A stretch of DNA of 64,000 nucleotides from NCBI RefSeq assembly GCF_014931395.1, contig NZ_CP063120.1, positions 1,099,501-1,163,500 on the forward strand. Reading direction: 5' to 3'. The DNA comes from Haemophilus parainfluenzae (lineage in GTDB: Bacteria; Pseudomonadota; Gammaproteobacteria; Enterobacterales; Pasteurellaceae). Of the stretch, positions 39,140-50,946 are shown in pieces. Position numbers and translations under genes: made by a program. The notes beneath the pieces are model-generated. The model did no database searches and had not been told where the DNA came from. It worked only from the letters and a program-made list of their open reading frames with translations. Every line of letters starts with the position of its first letter. The stretch's first letter is position 1.

Positions 39140-40150
39140 TTATTTTTTCTTCGCGTATTTCAAGGAGTCAATAGCAACCGCGAGGATGATAATGCTACCT
39201 TTAATGATATATTGCCAGTAAGGGTTTACACCGATATAAGTTAAACCGTAGTTAATAACGGTGAAGATGATAACACCCGTGATTACACCGATAACAGTAC
39301 CCACACCACCAGCGAAAGATACACCACCTACTACGCAGGCAGCAATCGCATCTAATTCATACATGAAACCGAGGTTGTTGGTTGCACTACCGATACGCCC
39401 AGCTTCTAACATACCACCGAATGCATAGAACATACCTGCAATCATGTAAATCACAACAAGGTTACGTGCTACGTTTACGCCAGATACTTTTGCTGCTTCA
39501 GGGTTACCACCGATAGCAAAGATATTTTTACCGAAGCGTGTTTTATTCCACATTACCCAAACTAAGAATGCACAAATCGCCGCATAAATAGTGATGTAGG
39601 ATAATTTGAACGAACCAAGTCTGAAGAAGCCTTGTGCGAAGTTAGAGAAAGATTCACTGAAACCTGCAATTGGTGAACCACCTACGCCATCATAATAAAG
39701 TGAGTTGAAACCGTAAACGATGATCATGGTACCCATGGTTGCAATGAACGGGGTTACATTGAGATAAGCGATAACTAAACCATTCACTAAGCCGATTACA
39801 GCACCTACTGCACAAACAGTCAGGATAACTACTGGAATAGGAATTTCACCTAAATCAGGGAACACGCGGTTCATGTTTTCCATTGATTGCAAGAGGGTAG
39901 CAGAAATAACCGCTGCTAAACCTACTTGGCGACCGGCAGATAAGTCGGTACCTTGAGTGATAAGCAAGCCTGCAACACCTAGGGCAATAATGAGACGGAC
40001 GGATGATTGAGTTAAAATGTTACTAAAGTTGCGAACATTCAAGAATGTTGGATCTTGTGCGATGATGATGCCAAGTAAAATCAACAACACAAAATAAATC
40101 GCATTTTGTTTTAAGAAATCGAATGATTTATTTTTTGGTAAGGCACTCAT
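39140..40150 (-). CDS. mglC: Galactose/methyl galactoside ABC transporter permease MglC
   Basis: 336-residue permease of the sugar ABC type with about ten helices. The motif VNGLVIAYLNVTPFIATMGT and the segment GRIGSATNNLGFMYELDAIA (followed by ACVVGGVSFAGG) are typical of MglC/RbsC. It is third in mglBAC, 18 bases behind mglA. Length matches E. coli. Confidence 0.97.
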   Translation of the reverse strand: MSALPKNKSFDFLKQNAIYFVLLILLGIIIAQDPTFLNVRNFSNILTQSSVRLIIALGVAGLLITQGTDLSAGRQVGLAAVISATLLQSMENMNRVFPDLGEIPIPVVILTVCAVGAVIGLVNGLVIAYLNVTPFIATMGTMIIVYGFNSLYYDGVGGSPIAGFSESFSNFAQGFFRLGSFKLSYITIYAAICAFLVWVMWNKTRFGKNIFAIGGNPEAAKVSGVNVARNLVVIYMIAGMFYAFGGMLEAGRIGSATNNLGFMYELDAIAACVVGGVSFAGGVGTVIGVITGVIIFTVINYGLTYIGVNPYWQYIIKGSIIILAVAIDSLKYAKKK

Positions 40151-40168
40151 AATTTGTTCCTTTATGAT

Positions 40169-41683
40169 TTATAAATATTTTGCGGCAAGTTGCAAAATTT
40201 CTTCTTGAGACGTTTTTGCCGTTTCAACGATGCCTGCAACACGACCATTACTCATGACCAAAATTCGGTCTGTTACGCCTAATAATTCCGGCATTTCTGA
40301 TGAAATCATAATGATGCCTTTATCTTTTTTAGCGAGTTCTTGAATGAGCTGATAAATTTCAAATTTTGCCCCAATATCAATACCACGAGTTGGTTCGTCG
40401 AGCATTAAGATATCTGGTTGGGTTAAAAGCCAACGGCCGATAATGACTTTTTGTTGGTTACCACCAGAAAGCGAGCCAATTGTTGTTTTGTGAGAAGGTG
40501 TTTTTACGTTCATCGCATCAATCACCCATTGTGTATCGCTCGCCATTTTTTTGTTGCTGAGCAATTTCCAAGGAGTGAGGTAAGATTTCATATTTGAAAT
40601 CAAAGAGTTAAATTCAATACTTAGGTTTGAATAAATCCCGGTTGAACGACGTTCTTCAGTCACCAAAGCAAAACCGTGGTTAATCGCCTCAAGTGCGGTA
40701 TGATTTTTCACGATTTTTCCGTTGAGCTTGATCGTCCCTTCTTTTAATTCGCGTACACCAAAAATGGCTTCCACAATATCGGTTCGTTTTGCACCAACAA
40801 GACCTGCAATACCTAAAATTTCACCTTTGCGTAAATTAAAGGAAACATCTTGAATAGAAGGTTGGTTCACCGCAGTTAAATGTTCCACTTCAAGTGTGAT
40901 TTCTTTTGGTACGTTAGTTCTTTCAGGGAAACGTTGTGTTAATTCACGGCCTACCATCATTGAAACAATTTCTTCCATGGTGGTGCCTTTAACTTCAACG
41001 GTATTGATCCATTTACCATCACGAAGAATGGTGATTTCATCACAAATTTTGAAGATTTCATCCATTTTGTGTGAAATATAGATAATGCCACAACCGCGAT
41101 CTTTTAATTTTTGAATAATTTTGAAAAGATGTTCCACTTCTTTTTCTGAAAGTGAGGATGTTGGTTCATCCATAATTACGATTTTAGCGTTATAAGAGAA
41201 CGCTTTCGCAATTTCGATCATCTGCATTTGTGAAACGGAAAGTTTGGCCACTTTTTCTTTTGGATCAACATCAATATCCAATTCATCGAAAATCGCTTTG
41301 GTATCACGATACATTTTGGCGTGATCCACAAAAGGACCTTTAAGTGGGTAGCGACCTAACCATAAGTTATCCATTACACTAGTTTGACGCACCAAGTTAA
41401 GTTCTTGGTGAACCATTGAAATCCCATTTTCAAGGGCTTCTTTTGATGTTTTAAAATCAACAGGTTTGCCTAAGAATAAAATTTCACCTTCGTCTTTTGC
41501 ATAAATTCCGAAGAGGCATTTTAATAATGTAGATTTACCCGCCCCGTTTTCGCCCATTAAGGCGTGAACAGAGTGAGAACGAACTGTTAGATTGGCGTGA
41601 TCAAGGGCTTTTACACCGGGGAAAGACTTACTGACATCCGTCATTGTCAGTAGTACATCACTGTCTTGGGTTTGAGTTGTCAT
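40169..41683 (-). CDS. mglA: Galactose/methyl galactoside ABC transporter ATPase MglA
   Basis: 504-residue double ATPase. First cassette: Walker [10 protein letters not shown], signature LSVSQMQM and Walker [12 protein letters not shown]. Second cassette: degenerate Walker A (GLVGAKRT) and signature LSGGNQQK. I start at ATG 41683 ([12 protein letters not shown]) after GAGGTT, giving the family length. A longer frame from 41752 would run through the upstream hairpin. A reversed USS lies near 40690. Confidence 0.96.
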   Translation of the reverse strand: MTTQTQDSDVLLTMTDVSKSFPGVKALDHANLTVRSHSVHALMGENGAGKSTLLKCLFGIYAKDEGEILFLGKPVDFKTSKEALENGISMVHQELNLVRQTSVMDNLWLGRYPLKGPFVDHAKMYRDTKAIFDELDIDVDPKEKVAKLSVSQMQMIEIAKAFSYNAKIVIMDEPTSSLSEKEVEHLFKIIQKLKDRGCGIIYISHKMDEIFKICDEITILRDGKWINTVEVKGTTMEEIVSMMVGRELTQRFPERTNVPKEITLEVEHLTAVNQPSIQDVSFNLRKGEILGIAGLVGAKRTDIVEAIFGVRELKEGTIKLNGKIVKNHTALEAINHGFALVTEERRSTGIYSNLSIEFNSLISNMKSYLTPWKLLSNKKMASDTQWVIDAMNVKTPSHKTTIGSLSGGNQQKVIIGRWLLTQPDILMLDEPTRGIDIGAKFEIYQLIQELAKKDKGIIMISSEMPELLGVTDRILVMSNGRVAGIVETAKTSQEEILQLAAKYL

Positions 41684-41696
41684 ATCCAACCTCATC

Positions 41697-41736
41697 AAAA
41701 AGGGGGAAAGGGAATTTGGGTTTCCTTTCCCCCTAA
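41697..41736 (-). terminator. Strong hairpin between mglB and mglA
   Basis: Minus strand: AGGGGGAAAGG (41734-41724), 12-base loop, CCTTTCCCCCT (41711-41701), then TTTTGATG. A partial terminator or 3' stabiliser would make much more MglB than MglA/C. Confidence 0.75.
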
Positions 41737-41761
41737 AATTAAAGAAAAGCAATAGATTTTC

Positions 41762-42757
41762 TTATTTTAAGAATTCACTTAGGTTATCTTTATCTACACC
41801 AACATAAGGGATACGTACCACACGGTTTTCTAATTTCCATTGTGTACCTTCTGTTGCTGCTTTACCGTTAGCAAGGTTTGCAGAAAGTTGAACAACTGCT
41901 TTACCTTGGTTAACACCATCGTTTAACACAGTACCAGCAATTTCGCCTTTCTTAATTAATTGAAGCACTTCTGGTAATGCATCCACACCAAAGATTGGTA
42001 ATTTTTTACCGTGTGCTTTGGTTGCTTCTAATGCACCTAACGCCATACCATCATTGTTTGAAATGATCATTTCAATTTCGTTAGCTTTAGAGCTAGATAA
42101 CCATGCATCCACTTTATCTTTAGCCATTGCTGCATCCCACATACCGGTATCAATAAATAATTGTTCGGTTTGGATACCTTTAGCATTTAATTGCTCAATT
42201 ACATATTTAGTACGTGCTTCTGCGTCTGGGTGGCCTGGCTCACCTTTTAATAATACATATTGGATTTTACCATCTTTGTTTAAGTCTAAGGCTGGCATTG
42301 CTTTCCATTGTTTTGCAATTAAGTCACCTTGGATTAAACCAGATTCTTTCGGGTCTGTACCAACATAGTAAGCGTGATCGTAGCTACCAATTGCTTTTGC
42401 ACCTGGGTCTTTATTGAAGAAAACAACAGGAATGTCATCTTGTTTAGCTTTCTTGATAACAGTTGAAGCTGCTGCTGGGTCTACTAAGTTAATCGCTAAA
42501 GCTTTTACACCTTTAGAAAGCAAACCATCTACTTGGTCATTTTGAATAGATTGTGCATTTTGAGAGTCATTCATTAATAACTCAATGCCGCCAAGCGCTT
42601 TCGCTTCTTTATCGATTTCTTTACGCATTAATGACATGAAGTTGTCATCATATTTATAAATGGTAACACCAATACGGTTATCGGCTGCGAAACCTGAAGT
42701 TGCTGAACCTAAACCGATTGCTAAAGCGACTGCACTTAATACTGCTGTTTTTTTCAT
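41762..42757 (-). CDS. mglB: D-galactose-binding periplasmic protein MglB
   Basis: 331-residue periplasmic receptor for galactose/glucose. Signal [20 protein letters not shown] with cleavage after GFA, then the mature start [20 protein letters not shown]. Conserved ligand region: [16 protein letters not shown]; a calcium-loop-like DLNKDGKIQ follows. ATG 42757 has GGAGC upstream; a longer frame from 42832 is not supported. The class II CRP promoter lies ~90-130 bases upstream. Confidence 0.96.
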   Translation of the reverse strand: MKKTAVLSAVALAIGLGSATSGFAADNRIGVTIYKYDDNFMSLMRKEIDKEAKALGGIELLMNDSQNAQSIQNDQVDGLLSKGVKALAINLVDPAAASTVIKKAKQDDIPVVFFNKDPGAKAIGSYDHAYYVGTDPKESGLIQGDLIAKQWKAMPALDLNKDGKIQYVLLKGEPGHPDAEARTKYVIEQLNAKGIQTEQLFIDTGMWDAAMAKDKVDAWLSSSKANEIEMIISNNDGMALGALEATKAHGKKLPIFGVDALPEVLQLIKKGEIAGTVLNDGVNQGKAVVQLSANLANGKAATEGTQWKLENRVVRIPYVGVDKDNLSEFLK

Positions 42758-42849
42758 AAAAACGCTCCTATGTAGAGAAAGAGATTTTATTGTTGATTTT
42801 TTATATATCAAATAGAGGAATGTTGCGTACATCTATTGCAACTGAATCC

Positions 42850-42855
42850 ATCATA
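42850..42855 (-). promoter_or_regulatory. -10 element of the mglB promoter
   Basis: TATGAT on the minus strand. A transcription start about 7 bases on (near 42843) would put the CRP site centre at -41.5, the class II position. Confidence 0.55.
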
Positions 42856-42876
42856 ACGAAATCAAAACCGTTAATC

Positions 42877-42892
42877 TGTGATCAAACTCACA
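42877..42892. promoter_or_regulatory. CRP-cAMP site of mglB
   Basis: TGTGA-TCAAAC-TCACA, exact match to the CRP consensus half-sites, 120 bases upstream of the mglB start. Confidence 0.88.
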
Positions 42893-42895
42893 TAA

Positions 42896-42911
42896 ATGAA
42901 AACGATTACAT
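42896..42911. promoter_or_regulatory. GalR/GalS operator at mglB
   Basis: Minus strand ATGTAATCGTTTTCAT fits the Gal operator pattern GTGnAAnCGnTTnCAC; adjacent to the CRP site. Confidence 0.75.
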
Positions 42912-42926
42912 AGCAATGTTTAAATT

Positions 42927-42942
42927 TGTGATCTCCATCACG
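42927..42942. promoter_or_regulatory. Second CRP-like site near mglB
   Basis: TGTGA-TCTCCA-TCACG, one mismatch from consensus, overlapping the galR/S stop codon. Confidence 0.65.
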
Positions 42943-43945
42943 GTTTTATTGCATTTTCTACGGAAAAACGTCTCACCAATGTTGGATTAAATTGGACAAC
43001 AGTAGGTGTGACAATAGATGAATCGACTAAACTTAATGCCAGTTTTGCTGCATAATTTGCCATTAAATCAATTGGATATCGAACAGTAGTGAGCTTCGGA
43101 ATTAAATATCGAGCAATCGGCATATCATCAAATCCCACAATGGAAAATTGTTTCGGGACTTTGATATTGTTTTCATTTAAAACGGAAATTGCCCCCGCTG
43201 CCATCGTATCGTTATAGGCCACCACTGCGGTTAAATTGGAGTTGTAGCTCAATAAATCAATCATGGCTTTCTCACCGCCCTCAAAATCAGGCGAATTATG
43301 CACAATGGCTTGTTCTACAATGGGGAAGTTATGTGCTTCTAAGGCCTCTAAGTAGCCTTCCTTGCGCTCAGTTTCATCTAAAATACCGTGATTAGATCCA
43401 ATGTAGGCGATGTGCTTATGGCCATAACGAATCAGCATTTCAGTAGCAAGATAGGTACCTTGGCGATTATCGAGGCTGACACAACGATTTTCATAACCTG
43501 CAATTACACGGTTAATCACAACCATACCCGGTACATTTTCGAGATAATGACGTAATTCTTCGTCTGAAAGGGCTTTGGAATGAACAACCAAACAGCTACA
43601 ACGCTTGCGTAGCAAGGTATCAATCGCTTCACGCTCTTTTTCAGCATGGTGATAGCCAATACCGATCAAAATCGTTTTTTGATGCTCTTCAGCAACTTTA
43701 TCGACTGATTTGACCAAGATAGCAAAAAACGGATCTGTTACATCAGTAACCACCACGCCAATGGTATCAGTATTTTGTACTGCTAGAGCTTGTGCGTTTG
43801 CATTGGGTTGATAATTTAAGACTTCCATCGCGCGTTGTACTGAATAACGGGTTTTTTCACTTACGGAAGGAGAGTGATTAATCACCCGGGAAACAGTGGC
43901 AACCGACACGCAAGCTAATTCAGCAACATCTCGAATTGTAGGCAT
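42938..43945 (-). CDS. galS: LacI-family galactose regulator GalR/GalS
   Basis: 335-residue LacI-type repressor. [23 protein letters not shown] with hinge [14 protein letters not shown], then a periplasmic-binding-like sensor domain ([16 protein letters not shown]). It lies between mglB and divergent galT, so galactose is the expected ligand. I start at ATG 43945 (MPTIRDV) with GAGAG upstream; frames from 43963 or 44038 would add residues and the latter overruns an operator. GalR or GalS cannot be decided; only one is in the window. Confidence 0.9.
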   Translation of the reverse strand: MPTIRDVAELACVSVATVSRVINHSPSVSEKTRYSVQRAMEVLNYQPNANAQALAVQNTDTIGVVVTDVTDPFFAILVKSVDKVAEEHQKTILIGIGYHHAEKEREAIDTLLRKRCSCLVVHSKALSDEELRHYLENVPGMVVINRVIAGYENRCVSLDNRQGTYLATEMLIRYGHKHIAYIGSNHGILDETERKEGYLEALEAHNFPIVEQAIVHNSPDFEGGEKAMIDLLSYNSNLTAVVAYNDTMAAGAISVLNENNIKVPKQFSIVGFDDMPIARYLIPKLTTVRYPIDLMANYAAKLALSLVDSSIVTPTVVQFNPTLVRRFSVENAIKP

Positions 43946-44001
43946 AACAGGGCTCTCATTCATTTTTTCATGGTAATTATCATAGTAAATTTGAATAAAA
44001 T

Positions 44002-44019
44002 TGAAAGCGGTTACTTTCA
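44002..44019. promoter_or_regulatory. Probable Gal operator of galS (autoregulation)
   Basis: Minus strand GTAACCGCTTTC (44014-44003) fits the Gal operator; it lies 58 bases upstream of the chosen start and is framed by TGAAAG/CTTTCA. Confidence 0.55.
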
Positions 44020-44075
44020 AAAATGCTACATTCGTCACAAAAAAGAGATTAGACTAGTGCCTTATTTCCTGATTT

Positions 44076-44091
44076 TGTGATAATGATCACG
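44076..44091. promoter_or_regulatory. CRP-cAMP site of galT
   Basis: TGTGA-TAATGA-TCACG, one mismatch. A -10 TATCTT at 44112-44117 puts its centre near -41, the class II position. Confidence 0.8.
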
Positions 44092-44121
44092 GTTTATTTT
44101 TTTTAATTTGTTATCTTATGA

Positions 44122-45207
<1,086 letters not shown>

Positions 45208-45216
45208 GAAATAATT

Positions 45217-45236
45217 TCCCTCTTGAGTTAAGAGGG
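45217..45236. repeat. CCCTCTT/AAGAGGG dyad between galT and galK
   Basis: CCCTCTT-gagtt-AAGAGGG followed by GTGTG; no T-run. Related to dyads at 48499 and 59311. Confidence 0.7.
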
Positions 45237-45260
45237 GTGTGAAAGATAAAGGAAAATGCT

Positions 45261-46415
45261 ATGATTCCAATCCAAAAATCCCAACACATTTTTACGCAAA
45301 AATATAACAAGCAACCAGAACTGACCGTGTATGCGCCTGGTCGTGTAAACATTATCGGCGAACATACGGATTACAACGATGGCTTTGTGATGCCTTGTGC
45401 GATCAATTATGGTACAGCCATTGCGGGATCAAAACGTGCTGATCATATTTGGAATGTTTATGCCGCAGATCTTGATCTTGAGGATACCTTTTCTCTTAAT
45501 GAAGATTTCCCTCAAAGTGAGCAAAAATGGGCGAATTATGTGCGCGGTGTCGTGAAATTTATTCAAGAACGCTGCCCGCAATTTAAACAAGGCGCTGATT
45601 TAGTCATTTCAGGAAATGTGCCACATTCTTCTGGTTTAAGTTCTTCGGCAGCGCTTGAAGTGGCGACGGGTAAGTTCTGCCAACAACTCAGTGATTTACC
45701 TTTAACACATACAGAAATTGCTTTAATTGGTCAAAAAGCTGAAAACAAATTTGTAGGCGCAAATTGTGGAAACATGGATCAATTAATTTCGGCTTTAGGA
45801 CAAAAAGATCATCTCTTAATGATTGATTGCCGTAGCTTAGAAACACAGCCAACACCGGTACCGAAAGATGTCGCTGTTATTATTGTGAACTCAAATGTAC
45901 CGCATGATTTGGTGACAGGTGAATACAACACACGCCGCTGGCAATGTGAAAAAGCCGCAGAGTTTTTTGGCGTAAAAGCCTTACGTGATGTGTCAGTAGA
46001 AGAATTCCAAAAAAGAGAAGCAGAATTGACCGCACTTAATGTTTTAGTGGCTAAACGCGCACGCCATGTGGTGACTGAAAACCAACGAGTACTTGATGCC
46101 GTTGAAGCATTAAAACATAACGATTTAACAAAATTAGGCGAATTAATGGGGCAATCTCACGAGTCCATGCGTGATGATTTCGAGATTACCGTGCCACAAA
46201 TTGATTATCTTGTGGAACTCGCTCAATTAGTCATTGGTAAAACCGGTGGTGCGAGAATGACCGGCGGTGGTTTCGGTGGTTGCATTGTTGCCCTTGCTCC
46301 TCATGATAAAGTCGAAGCCGTGCGTAAAATCATTGCCGATAATTATGAAAAACAAACGGGCTTAAAAGAAGATTTCTATGTTTGCACAGCCTCACAAGGA
46401 GTGAGTCTATGCTAG
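45261..46415 (+). CDS. galK: Galactokinase
   Basis: 384-residue GHMP kinase phosphorylating galactose at C1. Motifs: galactokinase signature [19 protein letters not shown], phosphate loop [18 protein letters not shown], and motif 3 [17 protein letters not shown]. Length matches E. coli (382). Its last 7 bases overlap the galM start. A USS lies near 46027. Confidence 0.97.
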   Translation: MIPIQKSQHIFTQKYNKQPELTVYAPGRVNIIGEHTDYNDGFVMPCAINYGTAIAGSKRADHIWNVYAADLDLEDTFSLNEDFPQSEQKWANYVRGVVKFIQERCPQFKQGADLVISGNVPHSSGLSSSAALEVATGKFCQQLSDLPLTHTEIALIGQKAENKFVGANCGNMDQLISALGQKDHLLMIDCRSLETQPTPVPKDVAVIIVNSNVPHDLVTGEYNTRRWQCEKAAEFFGVKALRDVSVEEFQKREAELTALNVLVAKRARHVVTENQRVLDAVEALKHNDLTKLGELMGQSHESMRDDFEITVPQIDYLVELAQLVIGKTGGARMTGGGFGGCIVALAPHDKVEAVRKIIADNYEKQTGLKEDFYVCTASQGVSLC

Positions 46416-47434
46416 AAAAAACGGCGTTCAATGCACCAGATGGACAGCCTTATCAACTTGTTCAACTCACCAATTCAAATGGCATGACTGTGCAATTTAT
46501 GGATTGGGGAGCCACTTGGCTTTCTTGTAAAGTCCCTGTGAATGGTGAGTTGCGAGAAGTGTTACTCGGCTGCAAAGTGGAAGATTATCCTCATCAGACT
46601 GCCTATTTGGGTGCAAGCATAGGGCGCTATGCGAACCGTATTGCTAACGCCCAATTTGAATTGGGTGAGCGAACAATCCATCTGGTCGCTAATCAAGGCA
46701 AACATCAATTACATGGTGGTAAGGAAGGCTTTGATAAACGCCGTTGGAAAGTGGAAGAGTGCGGTCAGAATTTTGTGCGTTTTTCCCTTGTATCTCCAGA
46801 TGGCGATCAAGGTTTTGAAGGCAATGTACAAGTTAATGTGCTTTACACGCTGACCGATGAAAATAGCGTAAAAATTGAGTATGAAGCAGAAAGCGATAAA
46901 GATACTGCGCTGAACTTAACGAACCACGCTTATTTTAATTTAGAAAATACAGAGCAGGGCAGTGATGTACGAAATCATACACTACGCCTTAATGCGGATT
47001 TCTATCTGCCGGTTGATGGCGAAGGCATCCCGAATTCACCACTTAAACATGTGGTGAATACCAGCTTTGATTTTCGTGTGGCAAAACCAATCGCACAAGA
47101 TTTCCAACAAGGCGATCAAGTGGTAACGAAAGGTTATGATCATTCCTTTATCGTCAATAAAGCATGGCAAAAACCTTGCGTATTATTGACTTCCCCTAAT
47201 GAAGATTTAAGCCTTGAAGTGCTCACATCCCAAGCTGCATTACAGGTTTATACGGGAAACTATCTTGCAGGCACTCCAACTCGTGAAGGTGGCACTTATC
47301 AAGATTTCAGCGGCATAGCCCTTGAAACGCAATGCCTTCCCGATACCCCTAACCATCCCGAATGGCAAAATTATGGCGGTATTCAAAAAGCAGATGAACG
47401 CTATTACCAGTGGACAGAGTTTAGGTTTAAATAG
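46409..47434 (+). CDS. galM: Galactose mutarotase (aldose 1-epimerase)
   Basis: 341-residue mutarotase interconverting alpha/beta galactose. The catalytic His is in [10 protein letters not shown] and the Glu in [18 protein letters not shown] start at ATG 46409 ([10 protein letters not shown]), with AAGGAG 7 bases upstream, overlapping galK. A longer frame from 46382 is not needed. Last gene before a USS terminator. Confidence 0.96.
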   Translation: MLEKTAFNAPDGQPYQLVQLTNSNGMTVQFMDWGATWLSCKVPVNGELREVLLGCKVEDYPHQTAYLGASIGRYANRIANAQFELGERTIHLVANQGKHQLHGGKEGFDKRRWKVEECGQNFVRFSLVSPDGDQGFEGNVQVNVLYTLTDENSVKIEYEAESDKDTALNLTNHAYFNLENTEQGSDVRNHTLRLNADFYLPVDGEGIPNSPLKHVVNTSFDFRVAKPIAQDFQQGDQVVTKGYDHSFIVNKAWQKPCVLLTSPNEDLSLEVLTSQAALQVYTGNYLAGTPTREGGTYQDFSGIALETQCLPDTPNHPEWQNYGGIQKADERYYQWTEFRFK

Positions 47435-47444
47435 GTAATCCTTG

Positions 47445-47490
47445 AAAGTGCGGTTAAAAACTATTGTGTTTTTAACCGCACTTTATTTTC
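47445..47490 (+). terminator. USS-type terminator of galTKM
   Basis: AAAGTGCGGTTAAAAA (47445-47460) with its perfect 16-bp complement (47469-47484), then ATTTTC. The T content is also high within the stem. Confidence 0.88.
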
Positions 47491-47575
47491 AGCCATTTAG
47501 CTTAAGTTTTTTGCGATTTTTGTCAAAATATGCTACTTTTTACGCAGTCAATCCGACAGTAACACATTTAATTTT

Positions 47576-48472
47576 ATGAACGAAGAACATTCGAGTAATC
47601 AAACTGAAACAACTAAAAAGTCTTTTTTCCAATCACTTATTGGGCGCTTTTTCCAAGGTGAGCTAAAAAACCGTGAAGAACTCGTGGAAGTGATTCGCGA
47701 TTCAGAACAAAACGATTTAATCGATCAAAACACTCGTGAGATGATTGAAGGGGTAATGGAAATTGCCGAGCTTCGTGTACGCGATATCATGATCCCGCGC
47801 TCGCAAATTGTATTTATTGAATCGAATCAAGATCTCGATGCCTGTTTGAATACGATTATTGAATCCGCTCACTCTCGTTTTCCTGTGATTGCAGATACGG
47901 ATGATCGCGATAATATTGAAGGTATTTTGCACGCAAAAGATTTGCTTAAGTTTTTACGTGAAGATGCGGAAGAGTTTGAACTTTCCAAGTTGTTACGTCC
48001 AGTTGTAATTGTGCCGGAAAGTAAACGTGTCGATCGCATGTTAAAAGATTTTCGTTCTGAGCGATTCCATATGGCGATTGTGGTGGATGAGTTTGGTGCA
48101 GTATCAGGTTTGGTGACCATCGAAGATATTCTCGAACAAATTGTCGGTGATATTGAAGACGAGTTCGATGAGGAAGATGTTGCGGATATTCGTCAGCTTT
48201 CTCGTCACACTTATGCTGTGCGTGCGCTAACGGACATTGATGATTTTAATGCGCAATTTAATACGCATTTTGATGATGAAGAAGTAGATACCATTGGTGG
48301 TTTAATCATGCAAGCCTTTGGGTATTTGCCTAAAAGAGGTGAAGAAATCACCTTAGAAAATATTCAATTTAAAGTGACTTCAGCCGATAGTCGTCGTTTG
48401 ATTCAGGTACGCGTAACTGTGCCAGATGAGCATTTGTCGGATATGGAAGGCGTGGAAGAGCAAGCTGAGTAA
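47576..48472 (+). CDS. corC: CorC/YbeX CBS-domain protein
   Basis: 298-residue cytosolic protein with two CBS domains ([20 protein letters not shown], then [20 protein letters not shown]) and a C-terminal CorC_HlyC domain ([20 protein letters not shown]). E. coli CorC is linked to magnesium/cobalt homeostasis and membrane function. It precedes lnt, as in most gammaproteobacteria, but a hairpin separates them. No clear ribosome site precedes ATG 47576. Confidence 0.92.
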   Translation: MNEEHSSNQTETTKKSFFQSLIGRFFQGELKNREELVEVIRDSEQNDLIDQNTREMIEGVMEIAELRVRDIMIPRSQIVFIESNQDLDACLNTIIESAHSRFPVIADTDDRDNIEGILHAKDLLKFLREDAEEFELSKLLRPVVIVPESKRVDRMLKDFRSERFHMAIVVDEFGAVSGLVTIEDILEQIVGDIEDEFDEEDVADIRQLSRHTYAVRALTDIDDFNAQFNTHFDDEEVDTIGGLIMQAFGYLPKRGEEITLENIQFKVTSADSRRLIQVRVTVPDEHLSDMEGVEEQAE

Positions 48473-48498
48473 GTTACTCAGTTTGACCGTATTCTTAG

Positions 48499-48533
48499 CC
48501 CCCTCTTTGCTAAAGAGGGGGAATATTTTTTTA
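48499..48533 (+). terminator. CCCCCTCTTT/AAAGAGGGGG dyad terminator, corC-lnt
   Basis: Perfect 10-bp stem with 3-base loop (48499-48521) followed by AATATTTTTTT; related to dyads at 45217 and 59311. Confidence 0.8.
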
Positions 48534-48537
48534 TAAT

Positions 48538-50079
48538 ATGGATAAAATGAATAAGTTAGTGATTTATCTTATTGCTCTGATTTCTGGTGTGATTGGCGTA
48601 TTTGCCTTTTCGCCGTTTGATTATTGGGGATTAGCCTACGTATCCTTGGGTGGATTGCTGTTTGTGGCGAAAAATGCCAAAAAATCAACCGCACTTTTGG
48701 CCACTTTTTTGTGGTCGATGGGCTTTTTCTGTTTTGGTGTGAGCTGGTTGAATGTCAGCATTCATCAATTTGGTGGTGCTTCCCTTGGCGTGAGTTATCT
48801 CCTGGTGGGCTTACTTTCTGCCTACCTTGCACTTTATCCAATGCTTTTCACTTATTTAGTGCAACGTTTTCAGGTGCAAAGTGCAGTCATTTTTGCCGCG
48901 ATTTGGACGTTGACAGAATTCTTGCGTGGTTGGGTGTTTACCGGTTTTCCTTGGTTACAATTTGGTTATACTCAAATCGACAGTCCATTTTATGGGATCG
49001 CGCCGATCTTTGGTGTCACGGGGATGACATTCTTTACTGTTTGGACAAGTGCGGTCATTTTTAATCTTGTTTTTTCATTATCGAAAAAACAATGGAATTT
49101 AGTCGGCGTGAATGCATTGCTATTATTGGTTGTGGGCGGATTAAGTGCTTATGCCGGTAAGGTGAATTTTGTTCAACCAAAAGAAGATAAAGGGCTAACT
49201 ATCACGCTTGCACAAGGCAATATTGAGCAAAATTTAAAATGGGATCCTGAATATCTTTATGCCACGGTAGACATCTATCAAAAACAAATTTTGGCACATT
49301 TGGGCAAGTCTGATTTGATTATTTTACCCGAGTCTGCATTGCCAACTCTGGAAAATTCTATTACGCCATTTTTTGAAGCTTTAGATAAAGTCGCAAAAGA
49401 GAAAAACACGGAAGTGATGATTGGCACCGTGTATCGTGATGAGGAAAGCGGTAAATTATTAAATTCCATTGTGACGGCAGGGAATCCTGATTTCCCTTAT
49501 GAATTAACGACAAAAAATCGTTACAGTAAACATCATCTCGTGCCATTTGGTGAGTATGTGCCGTTAGAAAGTTTGTTGCGCCCACTTAATTCTGTCTTTA
49601 ATTTGCCAATGTCTGCGTTCCAAAGTGGCGATGCGGTACAACCGTCATTTATGGCGAAGCAACATGCTTTTGCACCGGCTATTTGTTATGAAATTATTTT
49701 TGGTGAGCAACTTCGTGAAAATCTGAAAAAAGAGACGGATTATTTGCTGACGATTTCTAATGATGCCTGGTTTGGTGATAGTATTGGCCCTTGGCAGCAT
49801 TTACAAATGGCTAGAATGCGTGCGCTCGAATTAGGTAAACCATTAATTCGTGCAACCAATACAGGGATTTCAGTGTTTATTGATGCAAAAGGCAATATTG
49901 AAGCCCAAGCGCCTCAATTTGAGGAAACAACGCTGACCCATAAAATGGTGCCAACAGAAGGCAAAACACCTTATGCAGCATTAGGTAATTTACCTATTTA
50001 TGTGTTGTCATTGATTTTTGTGTTATTACGTGGCTTCACGACGTTATTAAAGCGCCGCTTGAACCTTTCACAAAAATAG
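48538..50079 (+). CDS. lnt: Apolipoprotein N-acyltransferase Lnt
   Basis: 513-residue inner-membrane enzyme that adds the third acyl chain to lipoproteins. About six N-terminal helices are followed by a nitrilase-like domain. The catalytic residues are Glu in LILPESALPTLE, Lys before HHLVPFGEYVPL and Cys in APAICYEIIFGE. Start is ATG 48538 or 48547. Several USS copies lie in the coding region. It is needed for substrates such as Pal in this window. Confidence 0.96.
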   Translation: MDKMNKLVIYLIALISGVIGVFAFSPFDYWGLAYVSLGGLLFVAKNAKKSTALLATFLWSMGFFCFGVSWLNVSIHQFGGASLGVSYLLVGLLSAYLALYPMLFTYLVQRFQVQSAVIFAAIWTLTEFLRGWVFTGFPWLQFGYTQIDSPFYGIAPIFGVTGMTFFTVWTSAVIFNLVFSLSKKQWNLVGVNALLLLVVGGLSAYAGKVNFVQPKEDKGLTITLAQGNIEQNLKWDPEYLYATVDIYQKQILAHLGKSDLIILPESALPTLENSITPFFEALDKVAKEKNTEVMIGTVYRDEESGKLLNSIVTAGNPDFPYELTTKNRYSKHHLVPFGEYVPLESLLRPLNSVFNLPMSAFQSGDAVQPSFMAKQHAFAPAICYEIIFGEQLRENLKKETDYLLTISNDAWFGDSIGPWQHLQMARMRALELGKPLIRATNTGISVFIDAKGNIEAQAPQFEETTLTHKMVPTEGKTPYAALGNLPIYVLSLIFVLLRGFTTLLKRRLNLSQK

Positions 50080-50151
50080 CAGTCAAAACGACCGCACTTT
50101 TTTAACGTGAGAGGAAAATAAATTTCTTCTTGTAAAACCAATGAGATTTTA

Positions 50152-50946
50152 ATGAATAAAAATCTAATCGAAGTCAAAAACCTGACCTTTAAACGAGGTG
50201 AGCGTGTGATTTACGATAACCTGAATTTGAAAGTCCAACAGGGCAAAATTACGGCCATTATGGGGCCATCAGGGATCGGGAAAACTACGCTACTGAAATT
50301 AATTGGTGGTCAGTTGTATCCTGAACAAGGCGAGATTTTGTTTGATGGACAAGATATTTGTCGTCTTTCAAATCGCGAGCTTTACGAAGTACGTAAACGC
50401 ATGGGAATGTTATTCCAATCAGGCGCTTTATTTACGGATATTTCCACGTTTGATAACGTGGCATTTCCGATTCGCGAGCATACCCGTTTGCCGGAAAGTC
50501 TAATTCGTCAAATTGTGTTGATGAAATTAGAAGCAGTAGGCTTACGCGGTGCGGCAGATTTAATGCCTTCAGAGCTTTCTGGTGGGATGGCGCGTCGTGC
50601 AGCATTGGCTCGAGCGATTGCACTTGATCCTGATTTAATCATGTTTGATGAGCCGTTTACGGGGCAAGATCCAATTAGCATGGGCGTAATCGTGAGCTTA
50701 ATTAAACGCTTAAATGAAGCGCTGAACTTAACCTCTATTGTGGTTTCCCATGATGTTCAGGAAGTATTAAGCATTGCTGATTATGCCTATATTATTGCGG
50801 ATAAACATGTGATTGCAGAAGGAACATCAGAACAACTGCTCGCGAGCCAAGATCCTCAAGTTGTGCAGTTCTTGAAAGGTGAAGCAGATGGTCCGGTAAA
50901 ATTCCATTATCCGGCAGGTGATTATGTGGAGGAATTATTTAAATGA
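50152..50946 (+). CDS. mlaF: Phospholipid ABC transporter ATPase MlaF
   Basis: 264-residue ATPase of the Mla system that keeps the outer leaflet free of phospholipid. Walker [13 protein letters not shown], signature [15 protein letters not shown] and Walker [14 protein letters not shown]. First gene of mlaFEDCB; overlaps mlaE by ATGA. A single USS precedes it near 50090. Confidence 0.96.
   Translation: MNKNLIEVKNLTFKRGERVIYDNLNLKVQQGKITAIMGPSGIGKTTLLKLIGGQLYPEQGEILFDGQDICRLSNRELYEVRKRMGMLFQSGALFTDISTFDNVAFPIREHTRLPESLIRQIVLMKLEAVGLRGAADLMPSELSGGMARRAALARAIALDPDLIMFDEPFTGQDPISMGVIVSLIKRLNEALNLTSIVVSHDVQEVLSIADYAYIIADKHVIAEGTSEQLLASQDPQVVQFLKGEADGPVKFHYPAGDYVEELFK

Noticed and set aside
41684..41752. 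Upstream extension of MglA
   Set aside because: It would translate through the mglB-mglA hairpin and adds 23 residues absent from the family.
42790..42990. 66-residue plus-strand frame in the mglB-galS gap
   Set aside because: It overlaps CRP and Gal operator sites, has no ribosome site and a random-looking composition.
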